From Geosiphon pyriformis (taxonomy: Eukaryota; Glomeromycota; Glomeromycetes; Archaeosporales; Geosiphonaceae), in contig JAAOMT010000519.1 of the NCBI GenBank assembly GCA_016748015.1, forward strand, positions 140,046 through 204,045: 64,000 bases of DNA, given 5' to 3'. This document shows, in pieces, positions 10,518-20,749 of this stretch (position 1 is the first letter of the stretch; each line of letters starts with the position of its first letter). The notes under the pieces are model-generated. The model was not told the origin of the DNA. It worked only from the letters and a program-made list of their open reading frames with translations, and ran no database searches. Position numbers and translations under genes: made by a program.

Positions 10518-12187
10518 ATGGTGAAAAATAAAAATAAAACAGCTGAAACGGCAAAAATAAATTTCCCTCCTATTAATACTACAATTAACCATAAAACTTC
10601 GACTGACCAAAACGAACAACAACAGCTACAACAACAACAACAACAACAACTACAAGGCCAGTCACAACAATCTCCAAAAACATCACATCAACCTCCTCAA
10701 CAACAATCTTCCTCTTCAACAAAAAACAATAATGACCAAAGAATTTCTAATGAGCTCAGCTCAATAAACAATGTATCAGTATCAGATACTATTAAATCAA
10801 ATTCCTCAATCAGTAGTGCAAGGCGAAATTTGTCTTTTGATCAATCAAAATTACCCACGAAAAATTCACCCCAAGCTACAAGGCCAAATTCGACAATATC
10901 ATCTGTACATACAAGGACGAATTCTAGCTTAAGAGCTCAAACGTATTCTCTTACAATTAATGGAAAACCAGTAAAATATATCGCGGATCAATATACACCT
11001 TTAACAAGCGGGTTCACAACAACAGCAACAACAACAACAGCAACATCACCAACGTCACCAACGTCACCAACGTCACCAACGTCACCAAAGTCACCAACGT
11101 TACCAACGTTACCAACGTTACCAACGTCACCAACGTTACCAACGTCACTAGGACACTCACGACTACCACCAACAATAAAAACTGGCCAATCAAAATTATC
11201 TTCAATTTCAAGCCCAGTTTTCTTGGCACAAACATCTTCACCAATTCAAGTGACACCTAATTCTTCAAATTTACCAATTAAATCTACGCGAGTTTCCTTA
11301 GTACTCGCGAATCCTACAAATGTTTCTTCTCCAATATCACCTACCTCTCCTGTTTCGATTAAACTTTCAAAATTTCCAAAATCTCCTGAAACTGAAAAAA
11401 TCATCTCACCTATGGATGAACCTCGTTTGTGGAAAAAAATATACTGGATTTTTATATCCTTCCTAAATTTTATCATATTAGTGGCAAGCTGTGTATTACT
11501 TTACGAATATTATACTCACGTAAGTTTTTAATAAACATGAGTGAGTTTGAGCGTTTGAGTTTGTTAAAAAATTCATCTAACAATTGGCTTCCATTTCAAA
11601 TGATAGGAGAAACTAAATTCACAAACTTCGAAATACATTTTTACCCTCTTATTCCTTATTGACTTGGGAACACGTGCATTTAGTCTTTATACAATTCATC
11701 ATAAATTTTCAAAAAATGAATTATCTTTTATCGGCTTCCTTTCTGTTTTTTGCTGTAAGTTCAATGAATTCTGATTCAAGATTTGAATTAAATCTAAAAT
11801 ATGAAAACTAAAAGTTTCCTTCCTTTTTTAACAGTCAAAAAAGAAATCTATCTCCTAAGAGGCCGCACAAAACTTACCGCATCACAAATTCTTTATTTGG
11901 GTGCAGTAGTGGATTATATTTGTTTCTTATACATTGCATTTTTCGGTTGGGCGATCTATAAAAACTATGGTCATCAAGGCGAGAAAAAAATCTGGGTTAC
12001 AGATCCAGATACACCTTTCTTGATTAATGATTTGGTAAAATACTTGACGTTCGGGTTATTAGGAGTTGCAGGTGCTTTGGTTGTGAGATTATTTTTCCGA
12101 TGGGCAGTTCAGTGCTGGTGTGACGGAAAGCAGAAAAAGGAGAAAAGTGTTCAAGATCTTGATGAATTGTATGTCAGTGTATTGTGA
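10518..12187 (+). CDS. Membrane protein with Gln-rich and Thr-Ser-Pro repeat N-terminal region, about 500 aa
   Basis: Exons 10518-11519, 11607-11754 and 11835-12187 join in frame (GTAAGT donors at 11520 and 11755; acceptors after GATAG and AACAG). The ATG at 10518 has a good context (AAAAATGG); the frame is open upstream but has no ATG. Residues 1 to about 310 are low complexity: Asn/Lys, a poly-Gln tract near 35-50, Ser-rich stretches, then some fifteen TSP or TLP triplets. From about residue 310 the chain is hydrophobic with four probable membrane segments: IYWIFISFLNFIILVASCV, YIFTLLFLIDLGTRAF, ILYLGAVVDYICFLYIAFF and LTFGLLGVAGALVVRLFF. A basic C-tail (KQKKEK) probably faces the cytosol. 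I do not recognise the family. The disordered tail could carry O-glycans or phosphosites, depending on topology. Confidence 0.8.
10619..10658 (+). repeat. CAA-rich repeat coding poly-Gln
   Basis: A run of CAA codons with a few CTA codons inside exon 1 of the membrane protein gene; encodes Gln with single Leu. Confidence 0.85.
11024..11152 (+). repeat. 9-bp coding repeat (ACGTCACCA)n for Thr-Ser-Pro
   Basis: Starts with ACA-rich Thr codons, then about thirteen 9-bp units ACGTCACCA or the variant ACGTTACCA (Thr-Leu-Pro), one with AAG. The near-identical codons show recent slippage expansion rather than old constrained repeats. Confidence 0.9.
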
Positions 12188-13492
12188 AAGAATTGTTAAT
12201 ATTATGATGAAGTGAAAATTTTAATCTAGAACCACAATTGTATGATATTAATTTATTTTATAGGAATATAAATCTGTATAGTTTTCATTGGTTTTTCATT
12301 CAAAAAGAAAGTTAATCGTGTAAAAATTTTTATTTCATGCGTTGAATTGTAGTCATTCTAAAGAAAAATATTTGCCAGTTGCCAGGGACTGAACATGATT
12401 CCAAATTTTATTAAAATGATTTTGAAAATTTAAAAGAAAACAATAAGCGAACTCATTTAAACAATCTTCCCAATTTTTTGAGCTTTTTAGCTTCCAGAAA
12501 TGTGGAAAAAAAATTTTTGGAGAAAAATTCCTCATTCATCGTAATGTGTATATGAAGTGAAAACCTTTCACTTTATCCATTGCTTTAATTCTTTAAATTT
12601 TCTAAAGGATACATGTATCATCGCATTACAATAAGAATCTATTTGTAAATACTATCTTTTAAACTTTTAAATACTTTGAATAAACTATCGAGGCTGCAAA
12701 AGAAGTAAATATATTTTTTATTGCACCTACAGATAGTGAGGAAATTTTTATTCAAAAATAATGCATTTTCATTAAATTTATCTCAGGCTTCTAAACCATG
12801 AAACATTAAGTATAAATTTAAATTACAATATATAATTTTAATAAAAACTAATTTTACAAAAAAAACTCTTCCATAATGATTAAGTTATTTCTTCACATTA
12901 CTATAAATAATCCACCATATGATTTTATACACGATTACCGAATGGATATTATTATCCCATCTTTTTTTTTTTTTTTTTTTTTTTTTTTGGCGTCTTAGAT
13001 TTCGATGGCGGATCGTGAGTCTCCTAATCATGATAACCAATAATTGATATACCAATGTTTGGGGAAGCAAATAACTATACAACGGAAAATTTCAAAATTG
13101 GTTAGGTAATTCATTAACTTTTTGATCTTAACGATTACCTATTTATTTGCAGCTTATTATAATATTTATAGTTAAAGGCATACATCTTTCTTATTTTAAA
13201 TTTAAGCATGGCTCACAATACAAAAAATTTGATGGTTATTTTATGGTTTGATGCCTGAGATTTCTTAACAAATAGTTAACACAATTAAAAAATAAACGTT
13301 TTCAATTTTTTAATAAAAACCTTAGTTATAAAGTGTTACAATAAAATTTTTCCCCTTGAAAGAATAATATTTTTGGATTTTATCGCGATATATATCAATA
13401 CTTGGGGCAAAAAAAACATATACCAAACATTCACTATAATAAAGTCGATTAAATTAAGACGTTAAAAAAACCCTTAATCTATTCTATAAAAG
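12188..13492. other. Intergenic with a 27-base poly-T tract
   Basis: No gene supported. 12962-12988 is an uninterrupted run of 27 T. A TATAAA motif lies just before the lipase start at 13493, too close to act as a TATA box for that ATG. Confidence 0.5.
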
Positions 13493-14860
13493 ATGTTTAA
13501 CATCTCAAAATTTTGGTTTTCCCTAACCTTCGTATTTGGAATAAGTTATCATCTATTAACCAACATTACACAATCAAGTTTATTATCATTTAGCGATATA
13601 ATATCATCATCATCATCATCATCATCATCCAATTTCAAAAAAGCATTTACCTATTCGAAAAGCAATTTCATAACTCGTACATTTGACATACTAAAAAATG
13701 GACAATTATCTCTTGATCGAAAAGTGTGGAGTGATCAAGAGATTATTCTTAGCAGTAGAGGCTCATCTAATACAGATCACAAATTACCAGTATCAATTGC
13801 TAATAATTCCTTCATTGTTAACATATTAACTGAAGCTGCAATGTTAACAAGTATATTCTATTCTAACGAAGGAACCGGAAAAGAACTAATCCCAGGAATT
13901 TTTGGTATCTTGAATTTTTTTATTTTATGGCAAAGCTCACAGCTCTAATTCAAATTTAAATTTCAGTAAAAATAACTATCACTCCAACAAATCAGCCAGG
14001 AGCTTCAACGTTCAATATAATTTTCAAAGGATTGAAACTATCCTTTCAAGAATGGATGACAAGAGAATATTCGTTAGTGAAGGCTCGGGAATTCGACGCA
14101 AAAGTCGATAAAGTTTTTTTGAATCAATGGAGAAAAATGGCCCCAATACTTTCTAAGGAATTGCTTACAATTCAGAATTTCCTTAAAAGTGGACCACGCA
14201 CTTTTCAATTAACGATAATAGGTCATGGTATTGGAGCTGGTAATTGTTTATTTCGTAGCAAGAAATTGAAATTTGATTTAACAAGCTTGTATTAATTAAA
14301 ATCTATACCTCAAAGTTTTTGCAGTCTTGACGAGTTTCATTCTCAGTCCACTCCTTCAGGAACTTAGCAACTCAAATATAAGGGTTATCACCTTCGGTGA
14401 ACCAAGAATTGGCAATTTTGAATTCGCCATGAATTTCAATTCGATGACTATGATAAACCTTGAGGTTTATCGTGTCATCTTGGACGATGATTATGTCCCG
14501 CGCTTACCAATTTCAGGTAGCCGACGTTTATCTCATCATGTTACTGAAATTTGGATTCCGCCAGAGTGTGAATGTGTAAATGAGTCCGGGGATAGGCTTA
14601 TTTATCAATGTTATGGAAAGGTAGTTGATATGAATAAGGGGATTGTTGAGGAGAGTCAGGTATTATCATTATTATTATTATTGCATATATTATCATTATT
14701 ATTATTATTGCATATATTATCATTATTATTTTAAGATCTATTAAATCGAGTAAACTAAATTTTGTAGTTATGTAATAATCGATACAAATTTTTTGAAAAT
14801 AAAGCCCATTACGGTCCTTACTTTGGACATATGATTAACTACAATAATCCGACTCAATAA
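13493..14860 (+). CDS. Class-3 lipase-like protein with Gly in place of the nucleophile Ser, 370 aa
   Basis: Exons 13493-13904, 13967-14239, 14325-14659 and 14768-14860 sum to 371 codons and use the same intron phases (1,1,0) as the two lipase genes at 58-62 kb. An N-terminal hydrophobic segment (FWFSLTFVFGISYHLL) suggests a signal peptide or anchor, followed by a poly-Ser run coded by TCA repeats. Fold landmarks: EWMTRE, then TIIGHGIGAG where the family has G-H-S-x-G-G, so Gly225 replaces the nucleophile; ITFGEPRIGNFEFA; DDDYVPRLP with the catalytic Asp; SHHVTEIWI with the catalytic His; a Cys pair ECEC; and the final exon motif HYGPYFG. Family role: triacylglycerol or phospholipid hydrolysis. 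Without Ser it should not hydrolyse by the usual route. The oxyanion-region RG of the paralogues is also changed (FKGLK). It could be a binding or decoy protein. Confidence 0.85.
14661..14735. repeat. 27-bp minisatellite inside lipase-like intron 3
   Basis: A unit made of TATTATC, ATT repeats and GCATA occurs about 2.7 times. The unit length is a multiple of three, so an unspliced read-through would add repeats of Leu with HIL before stopping. Confidence 0.8.
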
Positions 14861-17800
14861 GAAAATAATTGCCATTGTTGTTGGGAAATCCAGGAGATTA
14901 AAAAAGTTTGTCATTTGATTGGAGTGGGGAGTATTAACGGATACATGTATAGGGTAACTTCCGTTAATCCGAAGTTGATTGTGCTTTGGGTTAACAGAAT
15001 CGTTGGTTAACAGTCTGCCAACTATTCTAAAAATTCACCATTTATTCAGAAGATCACTTCGGATTGTCCATCTTCGGTTTAAAGAGAGCCACAATAGTCT
15101 ATTTGGAACCTCATGTAGCAAGTTTACGTACATCAAATCATAAGAATTTTCATAATTTTACCTTTGTTTTCGGAACAAGAATAACGCAATAAATCCAAAG
15201 GTTATTACAGCAATGTTCACGACTACCATAAATTTCCCTAATCGGAAACATTTTTATTGTGTCTTTTTGCTAATATTGAATTTTTTTGATTTCTTATTGC
15301 AAGTTTCTAGTGATTAAAGGCTTTTTATAGTTTATAATGTCTTTAATTTGTCATTTACCAGCCTGCGAAATTGTGAGAGTCTAACTTTTGGAAGGACTGA
15401 TTGCAAATGTGCAACAGTGGTTTTAATCCTATTCAAGCAGTTCTAAATATTTTTATTTCTTGATTCGATTTTAAAACTAAATTTTAAAATCATTCAATCT
15501 GAATGTTATTAGAAGCTATAAACCATTGATCAAGTGCTATTTGATATTAATCCCCATTTCCTAATAGTAAATTGAATTGATTTAGGAAGACTCTGATAAT
15601 TTTTGGCATTAAAATCAAAGATATAAGAGTTTTTAAATTCACATCTATGAATATTAAAGTTAACGTCAACTCTCTTCATTTTACGGCGTTATTTTTTTTT
15701 AGATAATTGAAGATAGAAAACAAAAGTCAATAACTTTTGGTGATTTTACCCTTTCATATTTGTTATAATTTCGAAATTTTAGATACAATGCATGGACTTT
15801 CAATTGATTTTAGCATAATTATTTTTAATTTAGATTCCGTAACAGTAGTTATCATTATAATTTGATAAATGACTCATGCAAGTCATACTTAATTGAAGTT
15901 TTAAAACTTTTATTATGTAAATAGTATTGATCGGAAGGATTTTTTTACAAAGTATAAATTATGATGGTAAAATGAAGTGTGGAAAAACAATGAAATGCAA
16001 GTGAAAATAAAATTTATCAAAACATCTTTGAAGACCAATGGTAAAATTCTTTTTATTAATTACAGCATGTAACAAAAAAAGAGAAAAATTATTCGCAAAT
16101 AAAAAAATTTGCATTGTTTTCCAATTTAAATTAGAATGTAATTTTACAAAATATTTAATTATTTATTATATTTAGATCTATATACATAATTAGCATTCTT
16201 TAATACTTATATTATAATACATTCTCTGTAACTTATATTTGAATATTTTATTTGATATTTTGATATTGATAAAATATTATATATTCAAGGATTGTATAAT
16301 ACATTTACATAATTTGATTTCATATATACTATTCAGTATTTGGTTTTTCATTTATATTATTAATTGATGTAATCAATTTTTTTTATAAACATTATCCAAT
16401 TTATTTATATAACTTTTTTTAAATTTCCAAAATTTATACAATAATTGATAATAATAATAAAAAAATATATTTGAATTTTATTCTAAATTCAAGTTTATTC
16501 TCAATATATACACTTATAAATAAACGAATCTGGTAAATAATTAAAATTGTTAAAATTTTTTTATAACAATTTGAAAATTGAATAATATATGTATATCACA
16601 ACATGATATTAAAATAAGTTATTAATTGTTTTGTATGTGATATTTATTAAAGTTTGGAAAAGCAATTAACAAAAAAACCGTTTTTTAAACAATATTATTA
16701 AAATAATAATAAATTTTTTAATAAGATATGTAATGAGAAGTTAATAGCTTTATTTATAATGTTAATATTCATCAGTTAAATGTAAATAATCATATTAAAT
16801 TTACAAAAATATATAATTTATACACATATTAAAAGCATGAATTTAAATAGTATAATAAATAAAAAAACCAAAGCCAAAGCATGAATTTAAAATAATTATA
16901 AAAAGATACATAAGATAATTAAATATTTCTTTCTAAATAAAAAAATAACTAGTTTATTGCCAATATAAAATATATAATTTTAAAAAGTTTTCAATATTAA
17001 TTATAAAGTTTTTTTAGTTTTTATTAATATGATTAAATTGGTAGATTTTTAAAATCAGTTGAGGTATAACCAAACTAATAAAAAAAGATAAAATTTGGAA
17101 TTAAAGAAAATTAATAAAACCCAATAGTTAAATTTTAAGGTTGGCACATTTTTATTTGCTTTTAATTATTTGTTTATCTTTAATAATTTTAAAATTTGTG
17201 ATAATACAAATATTATATAAATTGAATTTTTTTGTTCAAAGTTTAATGTTTTCTAACAAAATTTTTTTTTAGTCTTAGAAAACATATTTATAAAACGAAT
17301 ATTTGTTGGTAAGTTAATAATAAAAGTTGTATTAAAAAAAACTTTAAATAATATTGCAAGATATGTACAAAATATACAATTTTGTTAATTGACCACATTT
17401 GAAAAAAACCTTGCAATAGATTAAAAAATTTTATGTACAATTTATTGGGTTTTGATATTTCAAAATTTTATATTCACTATATTAAATAAATTTTTCTTTA
17501 ATGTTATATACATTTTTTGTGCAAAAATATTTAAAAAAATATCAATATTTAATAAATCTTCAATTTACTTTATAAATAAAATTTTCAGCTTTTTTCATAT
17601 TATTCTATATATTGAACTTGATAATAAAATATCAATTAAAAGATTAAATCCAAGTAAATATTATTGATTGTAAAAAAAACCAATACGATTAGCAAAAATT
17701 CAAAACTTTAAAAAATTTTTATGGTATTTCTTAACAGTTTGATGTTTTTTTTTTGCTTTTGATACACTCTATACTTATGCATTTAAAATATTGCAAACCA

Positions 17801-17907
17801 AAAGCATAATAAATAATTATAATTTAATTGGAAAGCATAAAAAAAAGTTGTCCACAATTTTCTGTTAACCGTCAATTTCTTTTGTCAATACAAAAATTAT
17901 CCCTATA
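14861..17907. other. Gene-free; extreme AT desert from about 15.9 to 17.9 kb
   Basis: 14861-15800 is moderately AT-rich and has an imperfect inverted pair (AATCCGAAGT near 14967, ACTTCGGATT near 15056) that may be a worn transposon end. From about 15900 to 17850 the sequence is almost only A and T, with stops in all frames and no splice-supported exon. Confidence 0.6.
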
Positions 17908-18288
17908 CAGTCAACTCTCTCTAAATCCACACCCTGGGAATCAACTTTTTAGTGTACATTTAAAGAAGTGTGCATTTAGAAAATAGCCAATATTATTATT
18001 GCATATGACTTTTAATACTTATAAAATCTTATTAAGCTTACAAAAAAGTTATAATGCTAACTCGTTTCAATGAAGCATTTTGAAGTCTTTATGCAACTTT
18101 AATAAATTTTAACTTCAATATGCAAAAACTTTTTTTCGTTGTCGACATGATTTTCGCAATATGATTACAAAATTTGATAGGTGTGATCATGAGATGTGCA
18201 CTCATGAAGAAAGATTATATATAGATAGGTCCGAAAAATAATGTGCACTTAGAGAGGGTGTGCATTTAGGGAGTGTGAGGGTTGACTA
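17908..18288. mobile_element. pogo-like MITE (non-autonomous Tc1/mariner-superfamily element), 381 bp
   Basis: The left end starts TA-CAGTCAACTCTC and the right end is GTTGACT followed by ATA, so the ends form an imperfect terminal inverted repeat next to TA dinucleotides, the target of this superfamily. Both ends carry further inverted copies of a GTGTGCATTTAG-like motif (near 17950-17980, 18190-18200, 18241-18270). No transposase frame is left inside. Family known: Fot1/pogo and related MITEs; the assignment rests on the CAGT ends and TA flanks. Confidence 0.65.
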
Positions 18289-18927
18289 TATATAACAGAG
18301 ACCAATATTGGGAAAATCCAAATGTTAAAACAAGTTTTAGGAAGCTATGTTAAAATCTTTGAATTTATTGTTTATCTGAAAAAAACTTGTATCAAAAATC
18401 TGTGATTTTGTTAACTTCTTCAATACATATAATTTGAATTCAGAAATTTTGGAGTCACATTATTAACGCATTCAGAGGGTGCTTGACATATTATTGATCA
18501 GATGAGCGAAATTCGCATCAAAGTTGATAATTGAGCGTTAAGTGGTTAACTTTTTAATGAATTTAGAGCATTGGTATAATTCAGATTTCACCGTTAATTA
18601 AATTTGTTTATATCGAATTGTAACAAGTATAGATCTTTCAAACAAAGGAGCTACATTTCTCAGCTTTATTTTGGAATAAAAGCTTGCAGTCATTCAACAA
18701 ACGTAAAATTGACCCTTTAAAACCCAATTTATTGTCGGATGGCTTGATTTAAAGCAAGGCTTTTTAAAGATTTGGTTTCAACCATTTTATTCTCGAGAGT
18801 GGATTAATTATAAAAGAAAAGATTAATAGTAAGAAAAAAAAGAAAAAATCACGGTTTATTGACTGGTTAAAATAAAATAAATTTTAGAATTTCCAAGTCG
18901 TTTCAAACATGAAGAAATCTATGTTCA
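18289..18927. other. Intergenic, no gene seen
   Basis: AT-rich sequence without supported frames between the MITE and the 3' end of the minus-strand secreted protein gene. Confidence 0.5.
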
Positions 18928-19927
18928 TTAATCGTAGAGTTGCCTTCCAGCTCCACATGTAGCCGTCACAACAGCCTCCAATGTATCAGCATCGGTTTTG
19001 TACAGCGCTTCAGCCAATGGATTTTCAAAAGGAAAACTAGCACCAAACTCTTGCCAAACACTCACAATCGATCGGTAACATGCGCTACAAAAAATTATCT
19101 CGTTAAGCGGAACTTCATAAGTTTTGGTGATATTTGCTGGTGTAGTGATATTTGGGATAGTAATGTTGCGATCGAATATGATTCGGGACTCCAATGGGCT
19201 TAAGTTGAGATTACTTTCAACAGTTTTACCAGCTGTGATAGTATGAACATAGTCCTTTGTTTGGGCATAAATATCAAGCGAGCAATAGCCTTTTTTCAAA
19301 GAATTGAAGGATTGAAGAATTTTTATGTTTAATCAAATCATCTAATTAATTAAAAAAGAAATCAATCTAAAAAAAGATTCATAACATACCAAGATTTGGA
19401 TCTTTGAAACAGTAACTTCTCCTAGTCCTCAAAGCCAAATATGCGTTTCGAACGACTTCACCCGCTTCAAAACCAAGTTCTATATCAGGGGTCAACTCAT
19501 TTTTTCTCTCTGCAGTACAATTCTTATTATGCAAATATTCTATCGCTTTTGTAAGTTCATAATCACAGTCCTGTTGAATAAGCGTGATCAAGTTTCTAAC
19601 GCCACCTTCATCACATCTCTGTCCGCAAAATTCATCTAATCGTGTTTCATTAAAGTCCTGGTTGATTATTTGTGTTCCGTCATAATCGCAAGTTTTGAAA
19701 TTGGCAATTGTGGGTGACGTGTATAATTGTCTTTGACAAGAGTTACAGTTAGGGACGTTATAGAAACCTTCACAGCTGAACCTATTTTCATATTCCCCAT
19801 TCTCAATTGTGTCTACTACTATTTGTTGAGACCCAGTCTCACTTGGCACTGTTTGTTGAGGTATAGATTCTACTATCAAAAGAGTTGATAAAATCAATAA
19901 TTGAAATAGAAAAAACTTGTTGGCCAT
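18928..19927 (-). CDS. Cys-rich secreted protein, 299 aa
   Basis: Two exons, 19927-19390 and 19289-18928, join in frame (donor GTATG; acceptor AAAAAAG, chosen because it is the only AG that keeps the frame, giving ...DPNLGYCSLD...). The N-terminus is a classical signal peptide (FFLFQLLILSTLLIVES). The mature chain has about 14 Cys in pairs or short motifs (NCNSC, EFCGQRC, IFCSAC) and several N-glycosylation sites (NET, NCT, NIT repeats). No enzyme motif is visible and I do not recognise a named family. An extracellular, disulphide-bonded protein is likely; an effector role in host contact is only a guess. A similar layout is seen in the protein at 35541, but clear similarity was not found by eye. 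The 5' flank is cut by the assembly gap, so the promoter is not visible. Confidence 0.8.
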
Positions 19928-19950
19928 TTTGCAATTGAGTTTTTTTTTTT

Positions 19951-20749
19951 NNNNNNNNNNNNNNNNNNNNNNNNNNNNNNNNNNNNNNNNNNNNNNNNNN
20001 NNNNNNNNNNNNNNNNNNNNNNNNNNNNNNNNNNNNNNNNNNNNNNNNNNNNNNNNNNNNNNNNNNNNNNNNNNNNNNNNNNNNNNNNNNNNNNNNNNNN
20101 NNNNNNNNNNNNNNNNNNNNNNNNNNNNNNNNNNNNNNNNNNNNNNNNNNNNNNNNNNNNNNNNNNNNNNNNNNNNNNNNNNNNNNNNNNNNNNNNNNNN
20201 NNNNNNNNNNNNNNNNNNNNNNNNNNNNNNNNNNNNNNNNNNNNNNNNNNNNNNNNNNNNNNNNNNNNNNNNNNNNNNNNNNNNNNNNNNNNNNNNNNNN
20301 NNNNNNNNNNNNNNNNNNNNNNNNNNNNNNNNNNNNNNNNNNNNNNNNNNNNNNNNNNNNNNNNNNNNNNNNNNNNNNNNNNNNNNNNNNNNNNNNNNNN
20401 NNNNNNNNNNNNNNNNNNNNNNNNNNNNNNNNNNNNNNNNNNNNNNNNNNNNNNNNNNNNNNNNNNNNNNNNNNNNNNNNNNNNNNNNNNNNNNNNNNNN
20501 NNNNNNNNNNNNNNNNNNNNNNNNNNNNNNNNNNNNNNNNNNNNNNNNNNNNNNNNNNNNNNNNNNNNNNNNNNNNNNNNNNNNNNNNNNNNNNNNNNNN
20601 NNNNNNNNNNNNNNNNNNNNNNNNNNNNNNNNNNNNNNNNNNNNNNNNNNNNNNNNNNNNNNNNNNNNNNNNNNNNNNNNNNNNNNNNNNNNNNNNNNNN
20701 NNNNNNNNNNNNNNNNNNNNNNNNNNNNNNNNNNNNNNNNNNNNNNNNN
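19951..20749. other. Assembly gap (799 N)
   Basis: Unknown bases start 23 bp upstream of the secreted protein ATG. The gap length may be an estimate. Confidence 1.

Noticed and set aside
11014-11256. Minus-strand frame made of Val-Thr-Leu repeats
   Set aside because: It is the antisense shadow of the Thr-Ser-Pro repeat in the plus-strand gene.
14940-15120. Inverted pair AATCCGAAGT / ACTTCGGATT as a transposon
   Set aside because: Arms are only 10 bp, no target duplication is seen, and no transposase remains. It may be a worn element but cannot be supported.
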